Source: Reticulitermes lucifugus (lineage: Eukaryota > Arthropoda > Insecta > Blattodea > Rhinotermitidae). Taken from it: a stretch of DNA of 64,000 bases. The stretch is from contig JAKCWW010000421.1 of the NCBI GenBank assembly GCA_026260175.1, forward strand, positions 49,606 to 113,605, given 5' to 3'. A program made the translations under genes and the position numbers. This document shows positions 24,251-35,550 of this stretch, one piece after another. The first letter of the stretch is position 1. Each line of letters begins with the position of its first letter. Under the pieces are notes generated by a model. It was not told where the DNA came from. It saw nothing but the letters and a program-made list of their open reading frames with translations, and made no database searches.

Positions 24251-24272
24251 CTACGATATATACATATATCTT

Positions 24273-24274
<2 letters not shown>

Positions 24275-24313
<39 letters not shown>
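24275..24313. repeat. (TA)n microsatellite
   Basis: About 19 TA units directly after the dispersed repeat fragment; the open frame through it encodes an IY run. Confidence 0.95.
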
Positions 24314-24315
<2 letters not shown>

Positions 24316-25831
24316 CTGTTTGAATGTCTCACAAGTTTAAAATTATGATTTGTATTCTAAATCAGCTACTTACCGCCAACTTACCACACGCACATCCTCA
24401 GTTCTTTCGTTCCCCACAGTAGGCCTACTGCTAATAGGGGTCTAGAAGTGTCTTTATTTGTTAACTGTGAACACCAGCACCGCAAAGGATGAATCTGTAC
24501 CAATTTAAAACAAGAATGAAGGAATGAACTTGGTTCTAGCCGTCTCTTTCAGTGTCAGTTGTGTGATTGCTGGCGTAAGCTGTGATAACAAACTAAACGC
24601 TGTGTGTTTAGAAGTTTAGTTCTTCCGTCAGTTTGTGGCAACATTAGCCTCTATTTTGCAGCATAAAAACAAAGAGTCAAGACTAATTGTTATTTTCTTG
24701 TGCTTGCCACAAACAAAACATGAAAGAATGTTTATTTTTGTTGCGTTACCAGTTTCAGATAGGTAGTCTGTTAGTGCTTGTGAGGCGAATGAACGGAATG
24801 GTACATAATTCACGAAAAAAGTAGTTTCTTCTGTTTCGGATACCGTGGAGCAAAGATATTACATTCCTCTGCCTAAGAAAGCGTCCACATACATCACATA
24901 TGTTTTCTCGCGTCACGTGTGATACTTACAAAGCGCTGCACCTGACCACCTTCTGCCGAATAAATATTAATTGGGCTTTTGTGAATTTAGATAGTATATT
25001 ATATACAGTGTATTTCATCAGTGTGCCTTTTTATTACCTGTTGTTTCTTAAAAAGAAATATATGGTATAAAGAACCATTGCAGTATAAATATCAAATTAC
25101 TATTCTACAATTATTTAATATCGACAGCTAATTTTGAAAGCAGTAAATGCCAGCCATGAAACGTGAAAGGCGAACTATAAATTGTGGTTTCCTAGGAAAC
25201 CATTGGAGGCCATCATTGACTAATTCTGTAGACACCATTCGGTTTGGGCACTCCATAACGCAAAGCGACATGGGCGAAAAGTTGCGCCATGTCTGTATTA
25301 ATGAACATTGGATTTCCTGTCTCGGTAATACTAAACTCCTGAGGCATTAATATTTCTCAGAGGTACATAACAAGACAGCTTGGAAAAAGACATGAATTTC
25401 CCTCGTCTGTCTTGTTTGAACGATGTAAAAATGGCAAGTTTGTTTCCTCTTCACTTCAATCTTCATCTCCTCCAAAATTTTAGTGAAATACGAGCCACTG
25501 GTTTCAGAAGCTGCTTTTACCGGCTGAGTAATCTTGATGAGGTCAACTCTGTCCATTTATTTGTCTCTCCTTTCTGGTAATACATCCCCGACATTGCTCG
25601 ATCGATTTCCGGAATATTTGGTACCCAGGGGTCTGCCCTATAATTCGTCAGGTAAATTTTATTTTGTATTATATCGCTTCAGCAGTCTGTAGCCCCTACT
25701 TTACACTATGCTGAAACTCAGCAACATAAACGCTATAACAACATGTTATTTTACAAGTACTTATACTTCCCTTCGGAGAAGATATAATCACATGTTTCTT
25801 ACCTAATGACATCCTTTCCTCGTTCACCTGA
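24314..25831. other. No recognisable feature
   Basis: Non-coding. A 67-codon frame at 25147-25350 has no recognised motif. Confidence 0.5.
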
Positions 25832-25876
25832 AGACCCTGAAGATGGGATAGACAAATAGTCCCGAAACGTTGGTTT
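25832..25876 (+). ncRNA. Hammerhead ribozyme-like motif with loopless stem III
   Basis: AGACC (25832-25836), CTGAAGA (25837-25843), stem II closed by GGGA (25845-25848) with TCCC (25860-25863), GAAA (25864-25867), then ACGUU and GGTTT (25872-25876). AGACC pairs with GGUUU over 5 bp including one wobble. Stem III is reduced to ACGU with no loop, so folding would need a dimer, as proposed for minimal hammerheads of Penelope-like elements. Confidence 0.55.
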
Positions 25877-28362
25877 CGTACCAAAAAACGACGCCGGGTA
25901 AAAACCCAAAAAACTTTATACAAGATATACCTGCTGTTTAGAAGTATATATGCGCCCCGAAATCAAGATTTGACCAGCACATTGAGAAGTAACTCAGCGG
26001 AGCACGATCATTCTTCAGAGGCCAGTAGTCTGTCAGCTAGCCTAGAATCTTATTGATGTGTTCTCTTCTAGAGTCTTAGAAGTTATTAAAACATTGTGTC
26101 GCTTAGGTGTTAGAACGTACAGAATTTGCTGTTGAGTATCTTGCCCCATCCTGAGCAGAACTATACCTGCTAAGGGGGAATAATTTGTGACTTCAAAATA
26201 GTTTAGAAGCCAAACTGTTTAAAGAGATGCAAAGTAACGTTTTCCCCCTATTGTGTCACAGACGGTACATTCCTGCACACTCCGTGACGAAACTCCCTGT
26301 GACGTTGGCGTATAAACGGGTAGACATAATGAACTCTAGTTAACCACACCGGTTCTCTCAGGAATGGTTTATGCTCATTTCAGAATCGTTTATTTCCCAT
26401 CTCCTGTGTTAAATGCAGATATTAGAATGTAACTGCAGAATGATTTACCGGCCTTTTTAAGCGTCGACTTTGTTGACGCAGTTGTGAAATTTGTTCAAAG
26501 TGCACAAAGCATACAGCTTTGACCTCTTCAACTTCGACTTCCAGCACTTTACATACAATTTCTGTTAGGTATTAGTTAGTATCTGAATTCTGTCTGAAAC
26601 TTTGTTTGAGGATGTGACATCACAGTGTAATGATGTAGTTCGTTATATCTGTAGAAAGTTGCTAGATTCTACTTTTATCACACTTCAGTATTATATGCCG
26701 CACGCCGGTGGAGATTCTAACATAGCAAGTTGACACTTCACTAGCAACTCATTCTTAGTTACTTTATAACAAACGAATTTGTTCCTGTAAGGCGGTGTCT
26801 GATAATACAAGCATTATTTACGGAGATGAATATGTTATTGACTTCATGATGTTTTGTATTATATTGTGAAGCAGTGGAACTATATGTACCAGGATCGCCG
26901 GTGTCNGGGGGGGGGGCGGAGCGGGGTGTCGCGTTGAACACAAAACTTTTCTTCCATGCAGTTGTTGTGCTAAAGGTACGACGTATCCTGAAATATCTTT
27001 TAAACAGAGTCGCCTGTGAAGAGACGGCAGTGTAAACTTGGCATGTAGTAGAAGATCCTGGCTTTCTCAGTAAGAATTGTGGCCCCTGTGCGATCTGGCG
27101 GCAATGGGAAGCTGACCATCCAGAATTATTCATTGTCAAAGTTAAGAATTTGTGGATCTGGCAGTTCCGCTCCCCGAAGTCTTCATGGCCTCTGCTACAT
27201 TAATAGAGGTAAAACAACTGCTGTACCTTACGTATGTAGCAGACCCGATTTATAATAGCTATCACACCTGGATCTAGACCAATATTATGTGCGAAAGTTT
27301 CCCAGAGGTAATATGAACATGGTTAGCAAATTTTTGCGGTATGAGCAGTTGTATCTGACCACAACGATCGAATGAATCGCTGGCAGTTCGCGTCGATTAT
27401 AACGAGATACTGCCGTGTTTTTCAGATACGATATACAGAGTGGTCGCTTCTTGTCATTCTTTTTGGCACCTGACATATGTCACTACAAACGCTGCGAGCT
27501 GTGTCATTAGTGATGGGTGTCTTCCTTGGAAGTGACAAATATGACTCCTGCCTGACATATATCATTTCGGAATTTCAGCGTGGGTTTTCTATTGCAGGTA
27601 AATATGCTAGCGACCGTCACCGATAACTAAATGTATGGCTGCCACTGTTGTCCGTAAACCACCTGTCTTATTCGTGTTCATGCCATGCGAGTTACAGAAC
27701 GGACATTTTATGTTTTATTCGTATGTTTAGTCGTTTTTGATAAAGACAGAAACACTCTCTGAAACTGAGGTTGTATATTTTTGAGGATCATGCATTGCAA
27801 TAGGCATTGCTATTACTTTTGGCGTTGTCGTCTTGGGCTTTCCCAAAACAAGCCTTTCGGAAACTATCTGTTTTTGCCAGTCAGTATAAACGTTCCTATT
27901 AGGTTTTGCCCCTTTGAAACAGTCAAATAGCTTGCAAAGGGTTCAGCTTTGTGTTAACCTTGGTATGTGGTGACGGAAACCGATTCGGTTCCTGAAACAT
28001 CGTTTGAAAGAACCCAAGATGGTAGACAGTGTCCAGAATAAAATAGTAATTCCGGGAAAGTTGCCACGGCGGGCGAGACGCCGCAATTTTTAGTGTGTTG
28101 CGTTCTGGTAATCCTCTGCAGATCGCAGCACATTTGCTTATTCAGTGAGTCTAGGGAGGTGTTGTGAGTGAATGTAGTGAATATCGGCGTTGTTTTGCGA
28201 GACTTATGACTGATTTTATGTTGCAAGTTTATTAAGTTTATGCTCGAACTTCTTTCAAGTGTTCACGAATTATGTCTTAATTAGTTCTAGTCGAATTAAC
28301 TATGCAATCACGATACTTAGAGGTTTCCGGCGTCAGATGTATACGTGAACCGGAAATAGTCG
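25877..28362. other. No recognisable feature; one ambiguous base in a G-run
   Basis: Non-coding. An N at 26906 sits at the edge of a G-run (26907-26916), a likely sequencing or assembly weak point. Open frames up to 126 codons (26759-27139, minus) have no domain and cross the N. Confidence 0.5.
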
Positions 28363-28943
28363 TATATTGGCACTGACTTACTTATCAAGTGTTTCACACA
28401 GCATTTCTTCAAACACAAAACTTCAAGGAAGGTCGTTCTACTTTTAGATGGCCACAGAGCTCATTGCAGCTCCCCTTGATTGCTTCAGGCTGCTGTTTAA
28501 AATAACGTCATTGTTATTTATCTACTGAGTCACTGTACTCATGCCTTACAACCTTTGGATAATTTCTTTTTTGGGCCTTTAAAGAGTAATTTCAAAAACG
28601 AAGCTGCAGCTTGGATGAAGCACAATCCACAAAGGAAAATCACTCGATATCACATGGCGCGCCTCATCGAGTTTTCTTGGAATAAAGCTGCTTCCATGTG
28701 TGTTGATGTAAGTGCTTTTGAGCCAACGGGTATTTATCCTTTGAACAGCAACAGAGCAGAGGAAAATCGAAAGTGTAAACAGTCCCATTACTTCAGATCT
28801 ACAAAGTCAGAAAATGCAGAAAAATAAATCTTTAAAGTAGATTTTCATAATCAAGAGACACCTGAAGATTCTGACACGAATTGCTGTGAGTGCTCGGAAA
28901 TCTTCTTGCAAGCAACTAAGGAAGATGACTAGATCGAATGTGT
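28363..28943 (+). pseudogene. Decayed pogo/Tigger-like (DDE_1) transposase, C-terminal half
   Basis: Translation in two frames joined by small indels gives, in order: YIGTDLLIKCFTQHFFKHKT, KVVLLLDGHRAHCSS (second catalytic D region), VIYLLSHCTHALQPLDNF, FFGPLKSNFKNEAAAW, ITRYHMARLIEFSWNKAAS and FEPTGIYPLN, the classic DDE_1 order (LDGHxSH...THxLQPLD...FxPLKxxF...FxxTGIYPxN). The first frame stops at TGA 28478-28480, another stop lies at 28825, and a TAG at 28933 replaces what is usually tryptophan in a C-terminal PHD-like finger (NCCECSEIF...KEDD-stop-IECVI). After 28555 one frame runs all the way into the 42-bp minisatellite. It is non-functional. The N-terminal CENP-B-like DNA-binding half is missing. 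Confidence 0.85.
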
Positions 28944-29432
28944 AATATCCCCTGGTCTGGTGGATATCTTAAGATATGGGGTTCGAATATCCCCTGGTCT
29001 GGTGGATATCTTAAGATGTGGGATTCGAATATCGCCTGTTCTGGTGAATATCTTAAGACATGGGGTTCGAATATCGCCTGTGTTGGTGGATATCTTAAGA
29101 TATGGGGTTCGAATATCCCCTGGTCTGGTGGATATCTTAAGATATGGGGTTCGAATATCCCCTGGTCTGGTGGATATCTTAAGATGTGGGGTTCGAATAT
29201 CCCCTGGTCTGGTGGATATCTTAAGATTTGGGGTTCGAATATTGCCTGTGTTGGTGGATATCTTGAGATATAGGGTTCGAATATCCCCTGGTCTGGTGGA
29301 TATCTTAAGATATGGGTTTCGAATATCGCCTGTTCTGGTGGATATCTTAAGATATGGGGTTCGAATATCCCCTGGTCTGGTGGATATGTTAAGATATGGG
29401 ATTCGAATATCGCCTGGTCTGGTGGATATCCT
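28944..29432 (+). repeat. 42-bp minisatellite, 11.6 copies, open in several frames
   Basis: Units start at 28957 and recur every 42 bases without any indel to 29418, plus a partial unit. The consensus contains GGTGGATATCTTAAGATATG and GGGTTCGAATATCCCC. Each unit holds the perfect palindrome ATATCTTAAGATAT and TTCGAA. Because 42 is 14 codons and stops are absent, two plus frames and one minus frame stay open: 174 codons plus (repeat VDILRYGVRISPGL), 111 codons plus (WSGGYLKIWGSNIP) and 172 codons minus (ISTRPGDIRTPYLK). Variant units (CCCCTGGTCT versus CGCCTGTTCT and GCCTGTGTTGG) are interleaved. The array begins inside the transposase reading frame. No sign of a real protein. Confidence 0.95.
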
Positions 29433-30739
29433 GACTAAGATCTCCATGTTCTTCCTGACTTGCTCGAGGAAGATGCTGCGATAATGTCTCCTCCTTTCAA
29501 ATCCGTCCCTGCTTCTTAATTTTTAATGACTACGCTTCAAATATCCTCGTAAGCTAATCTAAGAATCGGCCATTTGATTGTGTGTATGAAGTGACTTTCT
29601 CGACTATTTCGCTTCTGTTTAAACTTTAATAGTACATATTTCATCAAGAGATCCGTTACAGTGGTAGAACTAAGCAGTTGATTCTATATGTATCTGTTCT
29701 TACTCTACTTCGTTCGTTATGTTGTGTAAATGTGGTCTGCGTACACGTTTTTGGGTGTTGCTCAGATGACGGTCTTTTGAGTTTTTACACCGTGTAGCAT
29801 AATGGGTTTGTTCTGTGGTTTCGTAGGAATTTGGTACCTCTGTCTTCAAGCGGCGAATTTATTCCTGCTGAAAGCAGCATCAACCTGAACCAGATTCCGT
29901 TATTATACGATGTAGAAACCCAGAAGCCTTTAATCTCATGGGCAGCGTACATTGCATTTAATCGTTATATTAAAGCACTACTACATATTGGCTGGTAATA
30001 TTCAGTAAGTTTTGTAGCATGTCAGAAATAATACGGAACACATTTGTCATCTGCTATCCTACTGAATACCGAAAGCGGGTAGTGTGAAGAGAGCAGTCAC
30101 GGAACTTCGTACTTTTGGATATTCTGTTGGAATTGAAGGAAGCTACTATCCCCTTTTGGTGCTCCTCAGACGGTAATGTGGTTGCATGCTCGAAGGCAGC
30201 TACTGCATGAAGATCCTTTAACCAAATACTTCCAGAATATGAGCAGTGAGCTCAGAATAGTGAACCCACGGCGCCGATTGTGTTGAGAAATGTAAATGAG
30301 TTTAGGCTAAGCATGGCTTGAAACACTTGCAGGGGAATATTAACATACGTCGCAGCGGAGAAAATTTAAGTTGTGATGCCACTAACACTTTGCTCTACTG
30401 AGCCGCTCTGTTTGCTCTGTTACCACTGTGACCGGTTTCAGACATTTCTGTGCCCAGTGCAAATATCAGTTTATATGCCTTACCTGCGGCTAGACCCGAA
30501 CTGATAAACAGGTAGCACAATGTAAGAATATACATAAAAATAGGCTGGACACAAAGTGTGAAATACAGTCAGCCTTTGTGGTGCCTCCGAACAGTGAGGC
30601 CCCATGCAGCTGCATAGATTTCGATAGCCTAAAACCGGCATGGTTACCGCAATCAAAGCGTGCTCGCTTATACCAGTGATATTGCAGTACTCATCTACAC
30701 TTCGTAAATCTGGAATTACGATAGCTAATTCATTGCAGT
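29433..30739. other. No recognisable feature
   Basis: The first 60 bases continue the open frame after the minisatellite (LTKISMFFL...). The rest is non-coding without recognisable elements. Confidence 0.5.
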
Positions 30740-30915
30740 GTTCCTCTACAGTTTGGTCGCCCGAGGGGTTGATTCCGGGTAGGTAGAGGCGGTAGTATTT
30801 TTTTTATCTTCACCACCGTGTCGAGATCGTTTCTGGGGCCCACCTCTACCTCCTGCCTTTGGATACGGAAGCGCTGTTTGCGGGAATGAAGTGACGAGCA
30901 ATTGTGACAACTCAC
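30740..30915 (-). repeat. Dispersed repeat fragment related to 24.0 kb
   Basis: The minus strand reads QEVEVGPRNDLDTVVKIKK then ILPPLPTRNQPLGRPN, matching the GxxxxLDxVxKxxxxPP-type pattern of the 24.0-kb fragment. It is GC-richer than its surroundings. Overlapping open frames of 80 and 88 codons are by-products. Confidence 0.4.
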
Positions 30916-31060
30916 ATCCAGTCGTTCGGGGCACACAGCTCGGTATCGCGTGACCCACACATGCAGAAGCAATGTCAGACCTTTGCAGCCTGCAGTTTAT
31001 GTCGTCACACAAGTGTGTTTATGCAGTTATGTCAGTTCCCTTACCGAAAATTAAAAGCAA

Positions 31061-31200
31061 ATGAAATCGAAGTCCACTCTTGTCTGCGATGCGATACCAT
31101 GCAGTCTGAGAGATACCATACATTACGTACCAGACTACACGGCGTCACATCCCACAAGAAGCAATCTTCATGGTCACCACCAACCTCAAGTATCTCATAA
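31061..31200. repeat. Inverted pair of the VFWDVTPC repeat family
   Basis: The minus strand reads HEDCFLWDVTPCSLVRNVW and the plus strand YVPDYTASHPTRSN, the two peptides typical of opposite ends of this dispersed insect repeat. The arms 31088-31110 and 31129-31151 match as an inverted repeat at 17 of 23 positions. The hammerhead core expected between them is deleted. Confidence 0.6.
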
Positions 31201-31263
31201 ATACAGTCCGCTTGTCCTCGCAAAGGAGCAACCTCAAACAGTACATTTCTCGCTCCATCTAAC

Positions 31264-31400
31264 AAGGTGGCTCAGTCGGTAAACTTCTGGCTTTTATTCG
31301 GAGGGTGCCCGCTTGAATGTTTGTCAGATACCGACTATGTGATATGATGTTTTGTGGCCATTCTCAGTCCGTCTAGGCAAGTGCTGGAGTAATACCTTGA
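31264..31400 (+). mobile_element. Old tRNA-like SINE relic
   Basis: GGTGGCTCAGTCGGTAAAC is a good box A. The expected box B position reads GCCCGCTTGAATGTTTGTC, which is decayed. No target duplication. Low confidence. Confidence 0.35.
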
Positions 31401-32647
31401 ATGAGACCCACACACTGGTCACTTTATTATTTACTACCATACACTAATGCCACTTTGAATAATTCAGCCTACTGACACCTTCGTTAAATGAAATACAAAA
31501 TGAAGTCGCTTAAAGATGACAATAAAATTCATTTTTATGGTTAATTTAGAATGATCCCCTGTCTCGTGTTTTTAAAAAATCGTCTGATCATAATAGTGAT
31601 AATAGTGATACTGTATGCCAACTTTAAGGCTCATATGCGTACAGTCCTTTCCAACAATTAACGTACACGCATTTATTTACGTAATATTACGCATGGAGTT
31701 CCACGTTCTTGGAAAAATTGAAGGACAGTCCTACGTAATACGGGGAAAGAGAAGGTTTTGTGTTTCAGTGCCGTTAGCTGAGTTCGAAGCGGCGACTGCG
31801 AGGAAAATTGATGGTAAATGTCTTCCGGAGCCAATTCTGTTAGACGAAATCCCAAAAGAGCGATAATTCATTCTGCCGTTCATTCTTCACAGGCAAGCTT
31901 CTTCACAAGGGGAAAATAAAACTTGACTTATGTGAAGCACCATTCCACGCGCACGGAACTTCACACTGTAGAGTACAGTAACACAATGCTAAGCACAGAA
32001 CCGTAAGTACTGTGTGGCCGATTGAATGCTATCTCAACCTATGCAGCTGCGTGGGGTCCTACCTTTCCGCGGGGGGGGGAGGGGGGGCAAAAAGGTTGAT
32101 TGTTTTAAAGATTTTGTGTGAAATACATTTTATGTGTAAGGTCTTTAACTGTTGTATCTCCATTATCGGAGTACGCACAAGTATGACCACCAAATTTATT
32201 GTCGCATTGGGCACAGAAATTTCGTAAATCGGCCCTACTGCAGCCCTGCGTGAAGCAGAGCAACGGAAACAGGCGTTCTTACAGTGTCAAGTGTAACTGG
32301 AGATGGAGCAGAATATGTAATATACGTGATCGAATATTACAAATGACAGCGTATGCCGTGTGCTGTAAGTAGTTGCAGTGTGATTACATTTGAACTTCAC
32401 CACATTAAGACGTGTTTAACTAGCACAGTTCGGTAATACTGTGTCTGTAAATAATACCGTCTTCTGGGATCTGATGCCATGCAGTCAATGGATATTTAAG
32501 ATCATTTTAATATAGTCCTCCTGTCTGTGCCTCTGTCTCCCAAGATGCCTCCTCCAAGTTTTTATGCATTCGTTACCTAAACAATGTGTGCTACGTGCTC
32601 CACCCATCTCGTACTCCTTGATTAGATTATGGTGATACTAATCTGAC
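31401..32647. other. No assigned feature; one unassigned open frame
   Basis: The plus-strand frame 31615-31866 (83 codons) contains MEFHVLGKIEGQSYVIRGKR and LAEFEAATARKIDG and ends with LLDEIPKER-stop. It reads more protein-like than most here, but I recognise no family and see no supporting splice context. A G-rich run (GGGGGGGGGAGGGGGGG) lies at about 32071-32088. Confidence 0.35.
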
Positions 32648-32910
32648 AAATAACGTAGATGGCCGCGCGGTCTAAGGCGTGGGTCTGCGGCCGCTCGCTT
32701 GCTGGGATTGCGGGTTCGAATTCCGCTGGGGGACATGAATGTCTCATGTGAATGCTGTGTGTTATCAGGTAGAATTCTCTGCGACGGGATCCCTCGTCCA
32801 GAGCAGTCTAACCGAGTGTGTGTGTGTCACTGAGTGTGATCAGGTGTAACAATAGCCCGCTGTATCTACAATGAGTAGGCATAAACAGGTCAGACTAAGA
32901 AAGAAATAAC
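32648..32910 (+). mobile_element. SINE-B copy 1 (tRNA-Leu-like head), alternative tail
   Basis: The head TGGCCGCGCGGTCTAAGGCG (box A) through GCGGGTTCGAATTCCGC (box B) has the length and spacing of a tRNA with a long variable arm, as in tRNA-Leu. The body contains TGTGTTATCAGGTAGAATTC and CTAACCGAGTGTG. The 3' end (AGGCATAAACAGGTCAGAC, then AAGAAAGAAA) differs from the tails of the other SINE-B copies. The 7-bp duplication AAATAAC (32648-32654, 32904-32910) flanks it. Confidence 0.75.
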
Positions 32911-34238
32911 TTAGGCATAGTACGAATTAGGCAACTCGAGATGTAATTTTCTCCAGCCTACTGTGTTACTTCGTTGCTCCTGATCAAGTATTCTCCACAG
33001 TGGTCTGCCCTCTTCCTAAGCATCCCTAAACTGTTTTCTTTCATTGGCTTGGAAGAATAAATTTCTTATCCATTTAAAATGGAAAGTGAAATTGCAGTTT
33101 TGGTTATCTTAGCCCCTACGTAGTTAGGAGAATGGAAAACAGAACACTGTTAGTCGGACAGTATGAACATGCCACGAATTTAGCCTGTTTTTAATTTTTT
33201 TGTGAATTTTTACTTTGTTACATTTATGATGCTCTATTTGCATCTGTTCAGCAAACATATCTTAAAAATGTGGGTAAAAGTTATAAAGGTGTGATAGAAT
33301 ATAAACTTACTCGTTGTGTTGCTGATATCGATGCATTCACTGCACACAAAAATAAGCTTGGCACACTTACGCAATGAGCAGCCACACAGAAATTTTAAAT
33401 GTGATTATTCATACGAAAAGTTCAAGGTCGCATTTCCTCCGTTTTCCAGCTCATAGGAGTTAGAAAGAAAACACTTTTCAAAAATAAACTGCTTCTTTCT
33501 TGTTTGTATCTTACAATCCGGGTGATGATATTTCACTCTGTTTGTTTATTAGCGCAACTCCTGCTGCTGCAATAATGTATGTTTGTTGACATTTTTCAAA
33601 CACTTCAAATTTTCTTGTGGCACGGATTCAAATATTTTATTTCAGTTAATATTAGAACATTCAACTTTATTATGTAGGATGAAAGTAGCGCCGGAAAATA
33701 ATCAGCACTTCCGCTGTGCATCACATAAAACATTACATTTTTGTCGTCAACTGGGAAGACAGGAAGAACATTTTAACATAAAGTGAGAGAGCACTGAAAT
33801 TCTGCGGACCGGCAGTATTAGAAACATGTTGCTGAGATAGCGAGTCGCACTGGGCTCACAGCTTTTTTTTTTACGACGCTACACTGCCTCATTTAGTTTA
33901 GCGAATTCAGAATTCACAGACAGCACCTGACTGACTCAGTGCCGAACTGACTGACCGGTTAATTCCTGGGTACAATGTTCCTTATGGAATAGGTGGTTAC
34001 TCCATTGATCAAGAACTGTCCTGCTATTGTAGAACTAGCAGTTTTATACAAGACCGGTGTTAAATTCTGTCATGAGACAGTTGAATCCAGTCCATTACTT
34101 GGGGTCCGATTGTTCTAAGATTTATACTAATATTATCCTCAAACCTACATATATGTATCTTAAATGGTCTCTTCCTTAAGGGTTTTTGACAGAAATGCTG
34201 CAGGAACGTGCGACGTTTTTCCCCTACATATGCTACAT
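32911..34238. other. No recognisable feature
   Basis: AT-rich non-coding sequence. Confidence 0.5.
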
Positions 34239-34284
34239 ATCTCGCAGTCTACATATGCTGCACAGCATATGTAGACTGCGAGAT
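34239..34284. repeat. Perfect palindrome, 22-bp arms, 2-nt loop
   Basis: ATCTCGCAGTCTACATATGC then TG, the 2-nt spacer CA, then the exact reverse complement ending at 34284. The left arm also contains a local direct repeat (GCTACATAT / TCTACATATGCT). No terminal-repeat or coding context. Confidence 0.95.
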
Positions 34285-35379
34285 CCTCCTAGATGTAGTG
34301 ACAATATAAATCATACGTTAAGAGTGCAAATGACAAATATATCCTCAGTAAGTAATCCCCTTCATCAGTCTTCTGCTTCCTCTTTCTAGTTCATGATACT
34401 CCCATTAGTCGCATTTTTTTCTCATACAAATCAAATCTACGCCTCCGTTAAGGCGAGGCACCAAGTTTTGTCTTGTATAAACAACAGGTTTCGTTATAGT
34501 GTTGTATCTTGCTCAGTAACTTACAGGTTTCGGGAATAAATTTGGCCTACAACTCATGTTCCATTAGGAAGTTAGAGCTAGAGAAGAGTTGATGGTGAGT
34601 GAGGTTGTGCATTTTCTCTGTCTAGGGTTCAGACAATGGGTCGTAGCCGCTTTTCACTTCTCACAAACTTCTACAGCAGAACTTCTCCCTGGGTTCCCAT
34701 AGTCCTCCTAGTGAAAGCATGGCATTACACTGTGATAAAAAACATCCTGTTGCAGAGGGTTTATTTTTAACCTTTGCACTACCTGTAGGAATAGACTGTG
34801 CTGGAGTGGGAGAGAATTATAAAAAACACATGTAAGTATTCGACCTGAAGGCTGGTGTTTAGAACAACCTGCTCCTTTGTTTCAAGGAATGTTTTAAATG
34901 TAAATTTGTACATGCACTTTCCACGACATGTTCATTTTAGGAACAAATTTTCCATAGAACCACCATCTTAAATATTTAATATGCAATCAGTATAGATTGT
35001 GTGCTTTGAAATACTCATATTTAATAAGGTAGATACTAACGACCTTCCGGTTTAAAGGTGCGCACGGTGAGAACATCACACACTAGGGTCACGAGTTCGA
35101 ATCTCAAGAACACATGACTACTTTGTGTCCACCATCATACAAATAGGGAATTACACTACGGTTTAAACCCTTCCCTTATTGCTGCAAGACTGAGATTATT
35201 GTTACCGGTTAGCGAATTGGAAAAAAGGATGAAAAATATATCAAAGAACTTTTAAGAAGTTGCGCGATTTCCATTTTGTGCTGTAACTGGCATATTTTCT
35301 ATAGTTTCTGCAGTACATGATACACATCAAGGAAGAGGTTGTGTACTTATATTATAATTCACATACCAGTGCTATTATT
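34285..35379. other. Mostly featureless; tRNA-like relic at 35.04-35.13 kb
   Basis: 35093-35105 GAGTTCGAATCTC resembles a box B after a GGTTTAAAGGTGCG stretch and may be an old SINE head. Nothing else is recognisable. Confidence 0.35.
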
Positions 35380-35550
35380 AGCTCGGACCTCGTATTCAGT
35401 GGGTACCGGGTTTTTTTCCACGGGTAAAGTGGCCGGGGCTTCATGTTTACCACTCACCTCTATCTAGCACCGAGGTTAACAATGAGTGAAGCTATACCTC
35501 CACACGTCCTGTACGCCGTCATTGCATGGACAGGGACAACTTTACCTTTC
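35380..35550 (+). mobile_element. SINE-F-like body fragment
   Basis: GTGGGTACCGGG, then TTCCACGGGTAAAGTGGCCG, CTAGCACCGAGGTTAACA and GTCATTGCATGGACAGGGAC align in order with 60.0-60.2 kb (GATAAAGCGGCCGAAGCG, CTAGTGCCGAGGTT, CTTCATGGCGTGCACAGGGAC). It therefore belongs to a dispersed repeat. The assignment to SINE-F is tentative, based on the preceding block and memory of similar insect repeats. Confidence 0.5.

Noticed and set aside
24275-24313. Origin or promoter signal in the TA run
   Set aside because: Plain dinucleotide microsatellite; no flanking signal supports a function.
28944-29432. CRISPR-like array
   Set aside because: Units are contiguous 42-mers with no unique spacers, in what looks like a eukaryotic genome.
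28929-29484. Open frames of 172 (minus) and 174 (plus) codons taken as repeat-protein genes
   Set aside because: They exist only because a stop-free 42-bp unit is repeated; three frames are open at once, and the plus frame follows a dead transposase.
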